Part shown: one piece after another, positions 1 to 8,869 of the stretch
Numbering within the stretch: position 1 is the first letter of the stretch
Layout of the letters: the number at the start of each line of letters is the position of its first letter
From: Gammaproteobacteria bacterium
Lineage (GTDB): Bacteria > Pseudomonadota > Gammaproteobacteria > GRL18
Length of the DNA: 35,875 nt
Direction: 5' to 3'
Assembly: GCA_015231865.1 (NCBI GenBank)
Contig: JADGAU010000015.1
Location: forward strand, 1-35,875
The notes under the pieces: model-generated
Told to the model about the DNA's origin: nothing
The model's input: the letters and a program-made list of their open reading frames with translations, nothing else
Databases searched by the model: none
Translations under genes and position numbers: made by a program

Positions 1-1
1 A

Positions 2-1096
2 ACAAGAATGGGTTACTGGAAAGGGGGTACTGTCAGTGTATTTGGATATGGTGGTGGTATTATTCCTCGTTTTTCTGAAGTAGCAGAAGCTTACCCTGAG
101 TCAAAGGAGTTCCATACTGTACGTGTTCAACCACCTGCAGGTAACTACTACACAACTGATATGCTAAATCAATTAGCAGATAGTTGGGAAAAGTATGGTT
201 CTGGTTTGCAAACTTTCCACGGCCAAACTGGTAATATCATGTTTATTGGTACTACAACAGAAAATGTACAGCCATTTTTTGATGAAATCAATGCTTACGG
301 TTTTGATTTAGGTGGTGCAGGGCCATGTGTACGTACTGCAATGGCTTGTGTTGGTGCAGCGCGTTGTGAGCAATCATGTGCAAACGAACATGCTATTATG
401 CGTCACCTTGTTAATGAGTTCCAGGATGATATGCACCGTCCTGCGTTACCATATAAGTTCAAGTTCAAAGTTTCTGGTTGTCCAAATGATTGTACAAATG
501 CAATAGAACGTGCAGACATGGCAGTTATTGGTACATGGCGTGATGAAATGCAAATTGACCAGGACGAAGTTAAAGCTTTTGTTGCATCGAAAGGTCGTGA
601 TTATGTTTTAGATAACGTAACAAGTCGCTGTCCAACAAATGCTATTTCTTTAAATACAGATGATACAGTGACTGTGAATAATCAGGAATGTGTTCGTTGT
701 ATGCATTGTATCAATGTTATGAATAAAGCATTATCTCCAGGTAAAGATCATGGTATTACAATTCTAGTGGGTGGTAAACGTACACTTAAGATTGGTGACT
801 TAATGGGTACAGTTGTTGTTCCATTCATGAAGCTCGAAACTATGGATGATTATGAAGCTTTAGTTGAACTAGCAGCTGAAATGATTGATTTCTTTGCAGA
901 AAATGCATTAGAACATGAACGTACTGGTGAAATGATTGAACGTATCGGCCTTGTTAACTATCTGGAAGGTGTTGGTATAGAGTTAGACTCAAATATGGTT
1001 AGTGAGCCACGTCAATGTTCTTATGTTCGTATGGACGGCTGGGATGAAGAAGTGAAGAAATGGTACGACAAGCAAGCTGAAGCAGCAACTGCTTAA
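2..1096 (+). CDS. dsrA: DsrA, sulfite reductase alpha subunit (5' end missing)
   Basis: Catalytic alpha subunit of cytoplasmic reverse dissimilatory sulfite reductase, which forms sulfite from DsrC-bound sulfur. The reading frame is open from base 2, and the ATG at 8 is an internal Met (TRMGYWKGGTVSVFGYGGG), so by family length roughly 50-60 N-terminal residues lie upstream of the window. The siroheme/[4Fe-4S] cysteines are visible in CVGAARC and SGCPNDC, and an inserted ferredoxin domain in SRCPTNAIS followed by CVRCMHCINVM. The conserved HRPALPYKFKFK stretch is typical of DsrA. It is first in the visible operon and lies 45 bp before dsrB. Adjacent dsrEFH and dsrL support the oxidative type rather than a sulfate reducer. 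Confidence 0.97.
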   Translation, partial: TRMGYWKGGTVSVFGYGGGIIPRFSEVAEAYPESKEFHTVRVQPPAGNYYTTDMLNQLADSWEKYGSGLQTFHGQTGNIMFIGTTTENVQPFFDEINAYGFDLGGAGPCVRTAMACVGAARCEQSCANEHAIMRHLVNEFQDDMHRPALPYKFKFKVSGCPNDCTNAIERADMAVIGTWRDEMQIDQDEVKAFVASKGRDYVLDNVTSRCPTNAISLNTDDTVTVNNQECVRCMHCINVMNKALSPGKDHGITILVGGKRTLKIGDLMGTVVVPFMKLETMDDYEALVELAAEMIDFFAENALEHERTGEMIERIGLVNYLEGVGIELDSNMVSEPRQCSYVRMDGWDEEVKKWYDKQAEAATA

Positions 1097-1141
1097 TTTC
1101 ACTTAATCATAAATATTTAAAATTTAATATAGGAAAAAATT

Positions 1142-2215
1142 ATGGCTGATACTCCACAAATGCCTATTGAATCTGGCGCACCAGATGGGTTCCAATACAT
1201 GCACCCAACAATGCGTAGAAATTATGGACAATGGAAATATCATGATAGACCACAACCAGGTGTGTTAAGACATGTAGCACATAGTGGTGATGAAATTTAC
1301 ACTGTCAGAGCAGCTACTACACGTATTTTAGATGTTTTCTCATTGAGAAAACTAACTGAAATTGGTGATGAATTTGCAGATGGCTATGTACGTTTTACCA
1401 TTCGTTCAAATATTGAATATATGGTTGATACTGGTGAAAAAGTAGATGGACTTGTTAAAGCCCTTGAAGATAATGGCTATATTGTAGGTGGTACTGGTAA
1501 TTCAGTAGCTTCACTATCACATACTCAGGGTTGGTTACATTGTGATATCCCTGGTACAGATGCTTCTGGTGTAGTTAAGTCTATGATGGACGAATTAATA
1601 GATGAATTTAAGTCACAAAATATGCCTAATCGAGTTCATATGACAACATCTTGCTGTCAGATTAACTGTGGTGGACAAGGTGATATAGCTATTAATGTTC
1701 AACATACTAAGCCACCAAAAATTTCACACTCTTTAGTTGCAAATGCTTGTGAAAGACCAACTGTTGTTGCTCGCTGCCCTGTTGCAGCAATTAGACCTGC
1801 GGTTGTTGATGGTAATCCAACTTTAGAAGTTGATGAGAAAAAGTGTATTTGTTGCGGTGCTTGTTACCCTCCATGTCCTCCAATGCTAATTAATGATCCA
1901 ATTCATACTACATTAGCAATTTGGGTTGGTGGTAACCATTCTAATGCTCGTGGCAAACCAACATTCCAAAAACTTGTTGCTGCTGGTATCCCAAATAATC
2001 CACCAAGATGGCCTGAAGCAACTGCAATGGTCAAAAATATTCTTAAAGTTTATCAGGAAGATGGTAAAGATTGGGAACGTATCAATGATTGGATTGATAG
2101 AATTGGCTGGCCAAGATTCTTTGAAAAGACTGGTCTACCATTTACTAAGTTCCACATTGATGATTGGGTTGGTTCAAGAAAAAGCTTAAATGCTTCGACT
2201 CATATCCGCTTCTAA
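1142..2215 (+). CDS. dsrB: DsrB, sulfite reductase beta subunit
   Basis: Beta subunit of the alpha2beta2 reverse sulfite reductase; it carries the catalytic siroheme-[4Fe-4S] site. The 357 residues match the usual DsrB length. The coupled-cluster cysteines are seen in TTSCCQINCGGQGD, after HTQGWLHCDIPG, and a ferredoxin-type cluster in KKCICCGACYPPCPP. The start is well supported by TAGGAAAAAATT just before the ATG. A 10-bp perfect hairpin follows about 10 bases after the stop and separates dsrAB from the relay genes. No missing key residue was seen. Confidence 0.98.
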   Translation: MADTPQMPIESGAPDGFQYMHPTMRRNYGQWKYHDRPQPGVLRHVAHSGDEIYTVRAATTRILDVFSLRKLTEIGDEFADGYVRFTIRSNIEYMVDTGEKVDGLVKALEDNGYIVGGTGNSVASLSHTQGWLHCDIPGTDASGVVKSMMDELIDEFKSQNMPNRVHMTTSCCQINCGGQGDIAINVQHTKPPKISHSLVANACERPTVVARCPVAAIRPAVVDGNPTLEVDEKKCICCGACYPPCPPMLINDPIHTTLAIWVGGNHSNARGKPTFQKLVAAGIPNNPPRWPEATAMVKNILKVYQEDGKDWERINDWIDRIGWPRFFEKTGLPFTKFHIDDWVGSRKSLNASTHIRF

Positions 2216-2225
2216 GATTAGCGAA

Positions 2226-2253
2226 TTATGCCCCAGTTAAACATGGGGCATAA
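2226..2253 (+). terminator. Hairpin between dsrB and dsrE
   Basis: Perfect 10-bp inverted repeat TTATGCCCCA / TGGGGCATAA with an 8-nt loop, followed by an AT-rich stretch but no long T-run. It could be a partial terminator, an RNA-processing or stability element, or an attenuator. The genes on both sides belong to one pathway, so full termination is unlikely. Confidence 0.6.
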
Positions 2254-2284
2254 ATTTATTCATAAAGTTAAGGATGTATTGTAG

Positions 2285-2677
2285 ATGAAATTTACAATTT
2301 TAATTAATGAAGGGCCTTATCAGCATCAAGCAGCTGATTCTGCCTATCAATTTGCTAAGGCAGCACTTGAAAAAGGACATGAAATTTTTCGTGTATTTTT
2401 CTATAATGATGCTGTTAACAACGCAACTCGACTTGCTATCCCTCCACAAGATGATAGAAATATCACCGTACAATGGGCTGAACTTGCAGAACAAAACAAT
2501 TTAGATATGGTTGTCTGTATTGCTGCAGCACAAAGGCGTGGCATGCTTGATGATGATGAGAGAGATCGTCAGGGAAAGGATGCTAGTAATATTCATCCTG
2601 CTTTCAGAATTTCTGGTTTAGGTCAGTTAGTTGAAGGTGGTATTCAGTCAGATCGTTTAATTACGTTCGGCGATTAG
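2285..2677 (+). CDS. dsrE: DsrE, sulfurtransferase subunit
   Basis: Sulfur-carrying subunit of the cytoplasmic DsrE2F2H2 heterohexamer, which takes persulfide sulfur from upstream carriers and passes it to DsrC. The 130 residues match the family. The motif DMVVCIAAAQRRG places a cysteine at residue 78, the position of the active-site cysteine known in the Allochromatium protein. The start ATG follows an AGGA about ten bases upstream. It is the first gene of the dsrEFHC block, with dsrF starting 16 bp after its stop. DsrE with this cysteine is characteristic of sulfur oxidisers. Confidence 0.96.
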   Translation: MKFTILINEGPYQHQAADSAYQFAKAALEKGHEIFRVFFYNDAVNNATRLAIPPQDDRNITVQWAELAEQNNLDMVVCIAAAQRRGMLDDDERDRQGKDASNIHPAFRISGLGQLVEGGIQSDRLITFGD

Positions 2678-2693
2678 ACTTAGGGGTAGAAAA

Positions 2694-3110
2694 ATGGACG
2701 GTGAAGGTCAAACTAAAAAATTTATGTTTGTTAACCGTAAAGTGCCTTATGGGACAGTTTACGCGTTAGAATCATTAGAAGTCGTTTTAATTTCAGCTGC
2801 ATTTGATCAAGATGTAAGCTTGGCATTTGTTGATGATGGTGTTTACCAGTTAAAAAATGGCCAAAGCACGGATGGAATTGGAATGAAAAATTTCTCTCCT
2901 ACATACAAAGCTCTTGGTGACTACGACATAAATAAGCTTTATGTTGAAAAAGAATCTTTAGAAGAAAGAGGCTTATCACTAGATGACTTAATGGAACTAA
3001 CATATGAAGATGAGGATGATGATTGGGCTGAAAAGACATCGATTATTCTTGTTTCACGTGAAGAACTTGCTGAAGTAATGGATCAGCAAGACGTTCTAAT
3101 TAGTTCATAG
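2694..3110 (+). CDS. dsrF: DsrF, sulfur relay subunit
   Basis: Structural partner in the DsrEFH complex, a DsrE/TusC-like fold; no separate catalytic role is established for the family member. It has 138 residues, slightly acidic, with an MFVNRKVPYG N-terminus and a GVYQLKNGQ segment typical of DsrF/TusC. A Shine-Dalgarno-like AGGGG precedes the ATG. It lies 16 bp after dsrE and 11 bp before dsrH, so the three are almost certainly cotranscribed. A TusC assignment (tRNA thiolation) is less likely because the genes sit inside a dsr operon. Confidence 0.94.
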   Translation: MDGEGQTKKFMFVNRKVPYGTVYALESLEVVLISAAFDQDVSLAFVDDGVYQLKNGQSTDGIGMKNFSPTYKALGDYDINKLYVEKESLEERGLSLDDLMELTYEDEDDDWAEKTSIILVSREELAEVMDQQDVLISS

Positions 3111-3121
3111 GAGAAGTAAAA

Positions 3122-3430
3122 ATGGCAATGTTACATATTGTTAATAAGTCAGTATTTGAACGTGGAACACTTGACTCTTGCTTAAAATCATCGCTATCAG
3201 GGAGCTCAATTTTATTTATTGAAGATGCTGTCGTAAGTGCAGTAAACAATACAGCAGTTAGTGATAAAATAAAGGCAGAATTATCTAGTAAAAACTTTTA
3301 TGTATTGACCCCAGATTTAAATGCACGTGGTTTTACGGATGCTGATTTAATTGAAGGCATAAAAGGTGTTGATTATGCCGGTTTTGTAGACTTGGTTGCT
3401 GATAATTCAAATGTTCAATCATGGCTATAA
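3122..3430 (+). CDS. dsrH: DsrH, sulfur relay subunit
   Basis: Third subunit of the DsrEFH hexamer (TusB-like fold). The 102 residues start MAMLHIVNKS and carry a cysteine at residue 20 (LDSCLKS), the conserved position in DsrH. A strong AGGAGAAG ribosome binding site precedes the ATG. It lies between dsrF and dsrC, the canonical place. TusB of the tRNA thiolation pathway is the main alternative by sequence, but the operon context settles the role as sulfur transfer toward DsrC. Confidence 0.94.
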   Translation: MAMLHIVNKSVFERGTLDSCLKSSLSGSSILFIEDAVVSAVNNTAVSDKIKAELSSKNFYVLTPDLNARGFTDADLIEGIKGVDYAGFVDLVADNSNVQSWL

Positions 3431-3480
3431 CACAAGTTATAAAATTTAAAACTAATAATTCTAATTGATAGGAGAATAAA

Positions 3481-3816
3481 ATGGCTACAATTTCTGTAGA
3501 AGGTAAAGACATCGAAGTTGATGAGGAAGGATATTTAGTAACACTAGCTGATTGGGTACCTGAAGTTGCTAAAGTTATGTCTGAAATTGATGAGATTGAA
3601 TTAACTGATGAACATTGGGATATTCTTAATTTCTTAAGAGAGTATTATGAAGAGTATCAAATTGCACCAGCTGTTCGTGTATTAACAAAAGCAGTAGCTA
3701 AAAAATTAGGTAAAGATAAAGGTAATAGTAAATATTTATACCAATTATTTCCTTATGGTCCTGGTAAGCAAGCTTGTAAATTTGCAGGATTACCAAAGCC
3801 AACTGGTTGTGTGTAA
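3481..3816 (+). CDS. dsrC: DsrC, sulfur carrier protein
   Basis: Small cytoplasmic carrier that receives sulfur from DsrEFH, presents it to DsrAB and is cycled with DsrMKJOP. The 111 residues end in KQACKFAGLPKPTGCV, giving the two functional cysteines at 99 and 110, eleven residues apart, with the penultimate cysteine on the flexible C-terminal arm. Having both cysteines distinguishes it from TusE-type homologues with only one. The start is backed by TAGGAG six bases upstream. A perfect hairpin follows the stop and may help set a higher dsrC transcript level. Confidence 0.98.
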   Translation: MATISVEGKDIEVDEEGYLVTLADWVPEVAKVMSEIDEIELTDEHWDILNFLREYYEEYQIAPAVRVLTKAVAKKLGKDKGNSKYLYQLFPYGPGKQACKFAGLPKPTGCV

Positions 3817-3831
3817 ATAATCATTATGTAA

Positions 3832-3861
3832 ATATGGTCACTAATTAACTGGTGACCATAT
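3832..3861 (+). terminator. Hairpin after dsrC
   Basis: Perfect 10-bp inverted repeat ATATGGTCAC / GTGACCATAT with a 10-nt spacer, which two more pairs could extend inward. AT-rich sequence follows, without a strong T-run. It sits 16 bp after the dsrC stop and about 95 bp before dsrM. It probably acts as a leaky terminator or as a 3' stabiliser of a dsrC-ending transcript. Confidence 0.6.
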
Positions 3862-3955
3862 ATATTTAAAGTTTTCGTTGAAGTTTCATACTTCATTAAT
3901 TGAGTATTTATCATTGATTTTTTCATTGATAATATAATTTAGGTGGTAGGTAAAT

Positions 3956-4696
3956 ATGTCGGAGTTCTATGCCCTACTTTTTACAGTGGCTTTTTGGGTT
4001 TTAATAATCGGCTTAGGTTTAAAAATTTATCAATATATTAAAACACCTGCGCCTCTAAAGATTCCATTAACTCCAGCTCCATTAACTAAAACAGGTGTTG
4101 GGTTTCGTCTAGCAAAAGAAGCAATCTTTTTTGCCAGCTTATTTAAATCTAATAAGTGGATATGGTTATTTGGATGGTTGTTCCATATGAGCTTATTTAT
4201 AGTTCTTATAATTCATTTAAGATATTTTTTAGAAACTGTACCTGAATGGTTAGTTATGTTGCAATCAGTTGGTAAATATGCAGCATTTACCATGGTTATT
4301 GGTTTAGTTGGTCTATTAGTACGAAGAATTGCTGTCCCAAGAATTCGTTACATATCAGATCCTTCAGACTACTTATGGTTGATCTTATTAATAGTTATTG
4401 GCATCACAGGAATTACAATGAGATTCTTTAGCCACACTGACATTATTTCTGTAAAAGCATTTGCAATAGGCTTAGAATCATTTAATTGGCAACAATTGCC
4501 ACTTGATGGACCATTACTTATACATTTAGCATTAGTTGCTATTTTAATGATTTTATTACCATTTAGTAAGTTATTACATATACCTGGTATTTTCTTTGCT
4601 CCCACGAGAAATCAAGTGGATAATCCAAGAGAACAGCGTCATGTTTCTAAATGGGCTCTAAATCTTGAAGCAGAAAAAAACAAAAAGCAACCTTAA
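3956..4696 (+). CDS. dsrM: DsrM, membrane cytochrome b subunit
   Basis: Haem b membrane subunit of the DsrMKJOP complex, related to NarI (nitrate reductase gamma), which exchanges electrons with the quinone pool. The 246 residues show five hydrophobic spans, starting near residues 5-25 and 62-85 and continuing to a last span near 190-215. Histidines suitable as haem ligands appear in the second span (LFHMSLF, IIHLRYF) and the last (IHLAL, LLHIPG). The ATG follows AGGTGG. It begins the MKLJOP block after a 139-bp gap containing a hairpin, and dsrK follows after 50 bp. Confidence 0.95.
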   Translation: MSEFYALLFTVAFWVLIIGLGLKIYQYIKTPAPLKIPLTPAPLTKTGVGFRLAKEAIFFASLFKSNKWIWLFGWLFHMSLFIVLIIHLRYFLETVPEWLVMLQSVGKYAAFTMVIGLVGLLVRRIAVPRIRYISDPSDYLWLILLIVIGITGITMRFFSHTDIISVKAFAIGLESFNWQQLPLDGPLLIHLALVAILMILLPFSKLLHIPGIFFAPTRNQVDNPREQRHVSKWALNLEAEKNKKQP

Positions 4697-4746
4697 TTAT
4701 TGAATGTTTAAGATTATAAAATATCTATCAACTGAGGAATAAATAA

Positions 4747-6300
4747 GTGGCAGATTTCGAAACACCAAAAATTAGAGAATATCCGGTTGTACCCATAATT
4801 AAAGAAGGTGCGATGGAAGGAACTTCTCCATTTGTTTCAAGACCAGAATTTGATAATAAACTTGGTTACCCGGGTGAACTTCCTGAAGATTGGAAAGATA
4901 AAGCTCTTGCCAAAATGGGTGATTTGTTATCAAGATATCGATCCTTGCAAGTTTTTATGGATTCTTGTATTAAATGCGGGGCATGTACAGATAAATGTCA
5001 TTATTTTATTGGTACACAAGATCCAAAAAACATGCCAGTAGGTCGCCAGGATCTACTAAGAAAAGTTTATAGACGCTACTTTACTTTTGCAGGAAAATAT
5101 TTTCCTAAGTTAGTTGGTGCCGTTGACTTAACTGAAGAAGTATTAGATGACTGGTTTAGTTATTACCACCAATGTTCAGAATGTAGAAGGTGTACTGTTT
5201 TTTGTCCAATGGGTATTGATACTGCTGAAGTGACTATGGCAGCACGAGAAATTCTTGCTCATGTTGGTAAAGCATCAAAATATAGTAATGAAATTCTTAC
5301 CAAAGTTGATAGGATAGGTAATAATTTAGGTCTGCCTGGACCTGCTTTGAAAGGTATTTTAGAAGATTTAGAAGAAGAAATAGAAGAGGATACAGGTGTT
5401 GCGGTTAAATTCAATATGGATGCTGAAGGTTGTGATGCATTATTAATGACGCCATCCGCTGATTTTTTTGCTGAACCTCATATCGATGGATTAATTGGGT
5501 ATGGTAAGGTTCTACATGAAGCTGGCATCACCTGGACAGTTAGCTCTAAAGCTAGTGAAGCTGCTAACTTTGGCTTGTTTATTGGCAGTTATGAGAATAT
5601 GCAAAAAGTTTCAATGCGTATTCGTGAAGCTGCAATAGATTTAAAAGTTAAGCGTATTATCTTTGGTGAGTGTGGTCATGCCTGGCGTGTCGCTTATAGC
5701 TTTTTAAATACATTAGCTGGTCCGTTTGATTTTCTAGATCAAAATTATCCTATTCCACAGCATATTCTAGAAGTTACACATGGCATGCTTGAAAGAAATG
5801 AATTACGAATGAATAAGGAAGAGAATGATCATATGACATTAACTTTCCACGATTCATGTAATATTGCCAGAGCGTCAAGAATGGGTGACCAGCCAGGCGG
5901 TCAATTTGAAATACCAAGAGCTGTTATTAAGGCTGCATGTAATAATTACGTCGATATGGATCCATCTACGACACATGAAGTAACATTTTGTTGTGGTGGT
6001 GGTGGTGGAACCTTAACTGATGACTTAATGGAAGTAAGAGTTAAAGGTGCTTTACCCAGAATGGAAGCATTACGACAAGTTACAGATGAAAATGGGGTAA
6101 CTAATGTTGCTGCTATTTGTGCCATATGTAAGAGTCAATTTACTAAAATGTTGCCATATTACGGGTTTGAAATGGATGCTATTGTTAGCGTACATCAATT
6201 GGTAAGTAGTGCAATCGTTATGAAAGGCAGTGAACAAGAACAAGAGTTAGATGGTGCTGGCGATGAAGATAACTCCGCACCAGAGACTGACACCGATTAG
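4747..6300 (+). CDS. dsrK: DsrK, HdrD-like iron-sulfur subunit
   Basis: Cytoplasm-facing iron-sulfur subunit of DsrMKJOP, related to HdrD of heterodisulfide reductase and thought to act on the DsrC disulfide/trisulfide. It starts with GTG after GAGGAA. Two [4Fe-4S] motifs are visible: CIKCGACTDKC (first Cys at residue 74) and CSECRRCTVFC. The C-terminal half carries CCG-type elements, FHDSCNIAR, FCCGGGGG and CAICKSQF, which bind the catalytic cluster. The 517 residues fit the family. The tail after about residue 495 is rich in Glu and Asp and probably unstructured. Confidence 0.96.
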   Translation: MADFETPKIREYPVVPIIKEGAMEGTSPFVSRPEFDNKLGYPGELPEDWKDKALAKMGDLLSRYRSLQVFMDSCIKCGACTDKCHYFIGTQDPKNMPVGRQDLLRKVYRRYFTFAGKYFPKLVGAVDLTEEVLDDWFSYYHQCSECRRCTVFCPMGIDTAEVTMAAREILAHVGKASKYSNEILTKVDRIGNNLGLPGPALKGILEDLEEEIEEDTGVAVKFNMDAEGCDALLMTPSADFFAEPHIDGLIGYGKVLHEAGITWTVSSKASEAANFGLFIGSYENMQKVSMRIREAAIDLKVKRIIFGECGHAWRVAYSFLNTLAGPFDFLDQNYPIPQHILEVTHGMLERNELRMNKEENDHMTLTFHDSCNIARASRMGDQPGGQFEIPRAVIKAACNNYVDMDPSTTHEVTFCCGGGGGTLTDDLMEVRVKGALPRMEALRQVTDENGVTNVAAICAICKSQFTKMLPYYGFEMDAIVSVHQLVSSAIVMKGSEQEQELDGAGDEDNSAPETDTD

Positions 6301-6384
6301 TAATTAAAGGAATAAGTAATTATTCTTAATTAAGTAATTTGTATTAAACAATTAATATTTTTGAATGTTATTCAGGAGAAGTTA

Positions 6385-8343
6385 ATGTCAAGAGTAGAAA
6401 AGTCAAATGAATTAAAATTTCAGCGTTATGAGTCAACTCGAAACGAGCATAATGGAATGCAAGAGTATGATGATTTAACCGAAAAATTTTTTAAGGCGGG
6501 TTGGTCTTATAAATGTCCTACTTACATTAATAGAACACCTCCATGTCAGGGAAGTTGTCCTGCCGGTGAAGATATCCGAGGTTGGTTAGCAATTGTGCGT
6601 GGTATCGAAAAGCCACCTGTTGAAGGAATGCCATGGCAAGAATATGCATTTCAACGTTCAACAGACGCAAATCCTTTCCCAGGTGTTATGGGTCGTGTAT
6701 GCCCAGCTCCATGTGAAGATGGGTGTAATAGAAATGAATTAGAAGACTTTGTCGGTATTAACTCTGTTGAGCAATTTATTGGTGATTATGGTAGAGAACA
6801 TAACTTAAAATTTACCGCTGGAGCTGAAACAGGTAAAAAAGTTGCAGTTATTGGTGGTGGTCCGGCTGGAATGGCAGCAGCCTATCAATTGCGCCGTTTA
6901 GGACATGCTTGTACAGTCTATGATGATCATGCCAGTCTTGGTGGTATGATGAGCTATGGTATTCCAGGATATCGTGTGCCAAGAGAAGTTATTGATACTG
7001 AAAATCAACGAATTGTTGATATGGGTGTAGATGTTAAACTAAATACAAGAGTAGGAAAAGATGTTGCTCTTGAAGAAGTAGAAAAAAATCATGATGCAGT
7101 GCTTTGGGCTATTGGTTGTAAAGAAGGTAGAGGCTTACCTGTAGAAGGTTGGGATGAAGCTTCAAACTGTATTTCTGGGGTAGCATTTCTAGAAGCATTT
7201 AACGATGGCCGATTAAAAATATCATCAGAAAAAGTAATTGTAATTGGTGGTGGTGATACTTCAATTGACGTTGCATCCGTTGCACGCCGTATTGGTAATA
7301 TTTCTTCTGTTGCAGAAAAAGACTTAGCTGAAAATGTTGTACTTGGTTATACCGCACATGATGTTATGGACACAGCAACAAAAGAAGGAGCAAATGTCAC
7401 ATTAGTTTCAAGAGCTTCAATGGCTAATATGCCTGCAGCACAGCATGAAATTGATGATGCCTTACGTGAAGGTGTTGATATCAGAGATTGTTTGAGTCCT
7501 GTTGGCGTTGTTCTTGATGGAAATAAACGCGCAAAAGCATTACGCGTTATAAAATTAGAACAAGATGGTAAAACTCCAATTGAAGGTAGTGAATTTGATA
7601 TTGAAGCAACTTTAATTGTTTCGGCTATTGGTCAAAAAGGTAATATGGAAGGCATTGAAGGCTTTGATAATGGCAATGGTTTTATTGATAGTGATCAACA
7701 TTATCAAGTTAAAGGTAAGCCAGGTCATTTTGTAGCAGGAGATATTGTCAGACCACATTTATTAACGACAGCAATTGGTCAGGCATCAATTGCAGTTGAA
7801 ACTATAAATTTATATCTTAATAAAGTTGAAGAATTAGTTAAACGACCAAAAGTTGATAAACACCATTTTAATTTATTAGAAAAACTTAATGAAGTTAATA
7901 TGTCGCCTTCAGCTTTTGGAGAAGGTCAAACTCGTGGAACAAACGAAGCAGATTTCTCAGTCCATAACTATGAAGATAAGACTACAAGTGACATTATTAA
8001 TCATAGTAAATTATTTATGGGCCATTTCGAATTTACACCTAGAAATAAACGTGAACATATCGCCGTTTCTTCAGAAGAAGTTTTAGGTCATTTCCAGGAA
8101 AGACTAGTTGCACTTGATGAAGAAAAAATTGTTAAAGAAGCTGATCGTTGCATGAGTTGCGGTATGTGTTTTGAGTGTGATAACTGTGTTATCTACTGTC
8201 CTCAAGATGCTGTTAAACGTACACCAAAAGCTCAAGCAACTTTAGGTCGTTATGTTTATACTGATTATTCATTATGTATAGGTTGTCATATTTGTGCAGA
8301 TGTGTGCCCTACAGGTTATATTGACATGGGATTAGGAAGTTAA
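6385..8343 (+). CDS. dsrL: DsrL, FAD/iron-sulfur NAD(P)H oxidoreductase
   Basis: Flavoprotein that partners DsrAB; DsrL of sulfur oxidisers is an NAD(P)H:acceptor oxidoreductase that takes electrons from sulfur oxidation. The ORF track starts at a TTG at 6361, but the in-frame ATG at 6385 follows CAGGAGAAG, so I use it, giving 652 residues. In order: N-terminal cluster cysteines (CQGSCPAGEDI, CPAPCEDGCNR), an FAD-binding GGGPAGMAAAY near residue 155, an NAD(P)H-binding VIGGGDTSIDVA near residue 300, and two C-terminal ferredoxin motifs (CMSCGMCFECDNC, CIGCHICADVCP). The tandem C-terminal clusters separate DsrL from plain GltD. dsrJ begins 2 bp after its stop. Confidence 0.95.
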   Translation: MSRVEKSNELKFQRYESTRNEHNGMQEYDDLTEKFFKAGWSYKCPTYINRTPPCQGSCPAGEDIRGWLAIVRGIEKPPVEGMPWQEYAFQRSTDANPFPGVMGRVCPAPCEDGCNRNELEDFVGINSVEQFIGDYGREHNLKFTAGAETGKKVAVIGGGPAGMAAAYQLRRLGHACTVYDDHASLGGMMSYGIPGYRVPREVIDTENQRIVDMGVDVKLNTRVGKDVALEEVEKNHDAVLWAIGCKEGRGLPVEGWDEASNCISGVAFLEAFNDGRLKISSEKVIVIGGGDTSIDVASVARRIGNISSVAEKDLAENVVLGYTAHDVMDTATKEGANVTLVSRASMANMPAAQHEIDDALREGVDIRDCLSPVGVVLDGNKRAKALRVIKLEQDGKTPIEGSEFDIEATLIVSAIGQKGNMEGIEGFDNGNGFIDSDQHYQVKGKPGHFVAGDIVRPHLLTTAIGQASIAVETINLYLNKVEELVKRPKVDKHHFNLLEKLNEVNMSPSAFGEGQTRGTNEADFSVHNYEDKTTSDIINHSKLFMGHFEFTPRNKREHIAVSSEEVLGHFQERLVALDEEKIVKEADRCMSCGMCFECDNCVIYCPQDAVKRTPKAQATLGRYVYTDYSLCIGCHICADVCPTGYIDMGLGS

Positions 8344-8345
8344 TC

Positions 8346-8771
8346 ATGATAAAAATTACAACTTATACTTTAGAAATTATAAAATTTAAAGTATTTATCA
8401 CATTATTGCTTATTATGATAATGGGAAGTTGTTTTGTACCTGTTGTTGCTGGAGACAAGATTGGACCTGAGATAACCGTTTCTAAAGCAGGAGGAGACGA
8501 ATGTGTTCTTCCTGCAGATGAAATTAGACGTTTACATCCAGGTTTATTAAAACACGACAGAAATTCTACCATGCGTGAAGGTATACGTACTTTAAGCGAT
8601 GGTGGACATTTAAAAGGAAGTTTAAAAGCATGTATTAATTGTCATGCCATTAAAGAAGATGGGAAGTACATTAATACTAGTAACCCCAATCACTTTTGTA
8701 CAAGTTGTCATGTTTATGCTGGTGTTTCCTTTGATTGCTTCCAATGTCATCGCGACACACCTGAAAAATAA
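8346..8771 (+). CDS. dsrJ: DsrJ, periplasmic triheme cytochrome c
   Basis: Triheme c-type cytochrome of the DsrMKJOP complex on the periplasmic side, held by an uncleaved N-terminal anchor. A hydrophobic segment lies at about residues 14-35. Three CXXCH motifs occur in the C-terminal half: CINCH, CTSCH and CFQCH. Cys53 in GGDECVLP is the likely counterpart of the unusual cysteine haem ligand known in this family. The ribosome site AGGAAG lies inside the end of dsrL, so the two are translationally close. Its 141 residues are normal for DsrJ. Confidence 0.94.
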   Translation: MIKITTYTLEIIKFKVFITLLLIMIMGSCFVPVVAGDKIGPEITVSKAGGDECVLPADEIRRLHPGLLKHDRNSTMREGIRTLSDGGHLKGSLKACINCHAIKEDGKYINTSNPNHFCTSCHVYAGVSFDCFQCHRDTPEK

Positions 8772-8869
8772 TGTATTAAATATATAGTAAAATTTGAAAC
8801 CAACACTTAATACTACAAAATTAATTTTTGGAATATCAAACATAATCTGTTTATTTGGGATTAAATATA

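Noticed and set aside
312-506. Short ORFs inside dsr, lptD, spoT, sensor and soe genes
   Set aside because: They lie in other frames of well-supported genes and have no recognisable features.
3933-3938. TATAAT just upstream of dsrM with two TCATTGAT copies before it
   Set aside because: A start from this box would fall inside the dsrM ribosome site AGGTGG, and no proper -35 lies at 16-18 bp. The direct repeat may still be a binding site, but evidence is thin.
6306-6330. Weak AU-rich hairpin between dsrK and dsrL
   Set aside because: Only about eight pairs, one of them G-U, in AT-rich sequence; easily chance.
6361-6384. TTG start of dsrL in the ORF track
   Set aside because: The ATG at 6385 has a strong CAGGAG site; the TTG has none.
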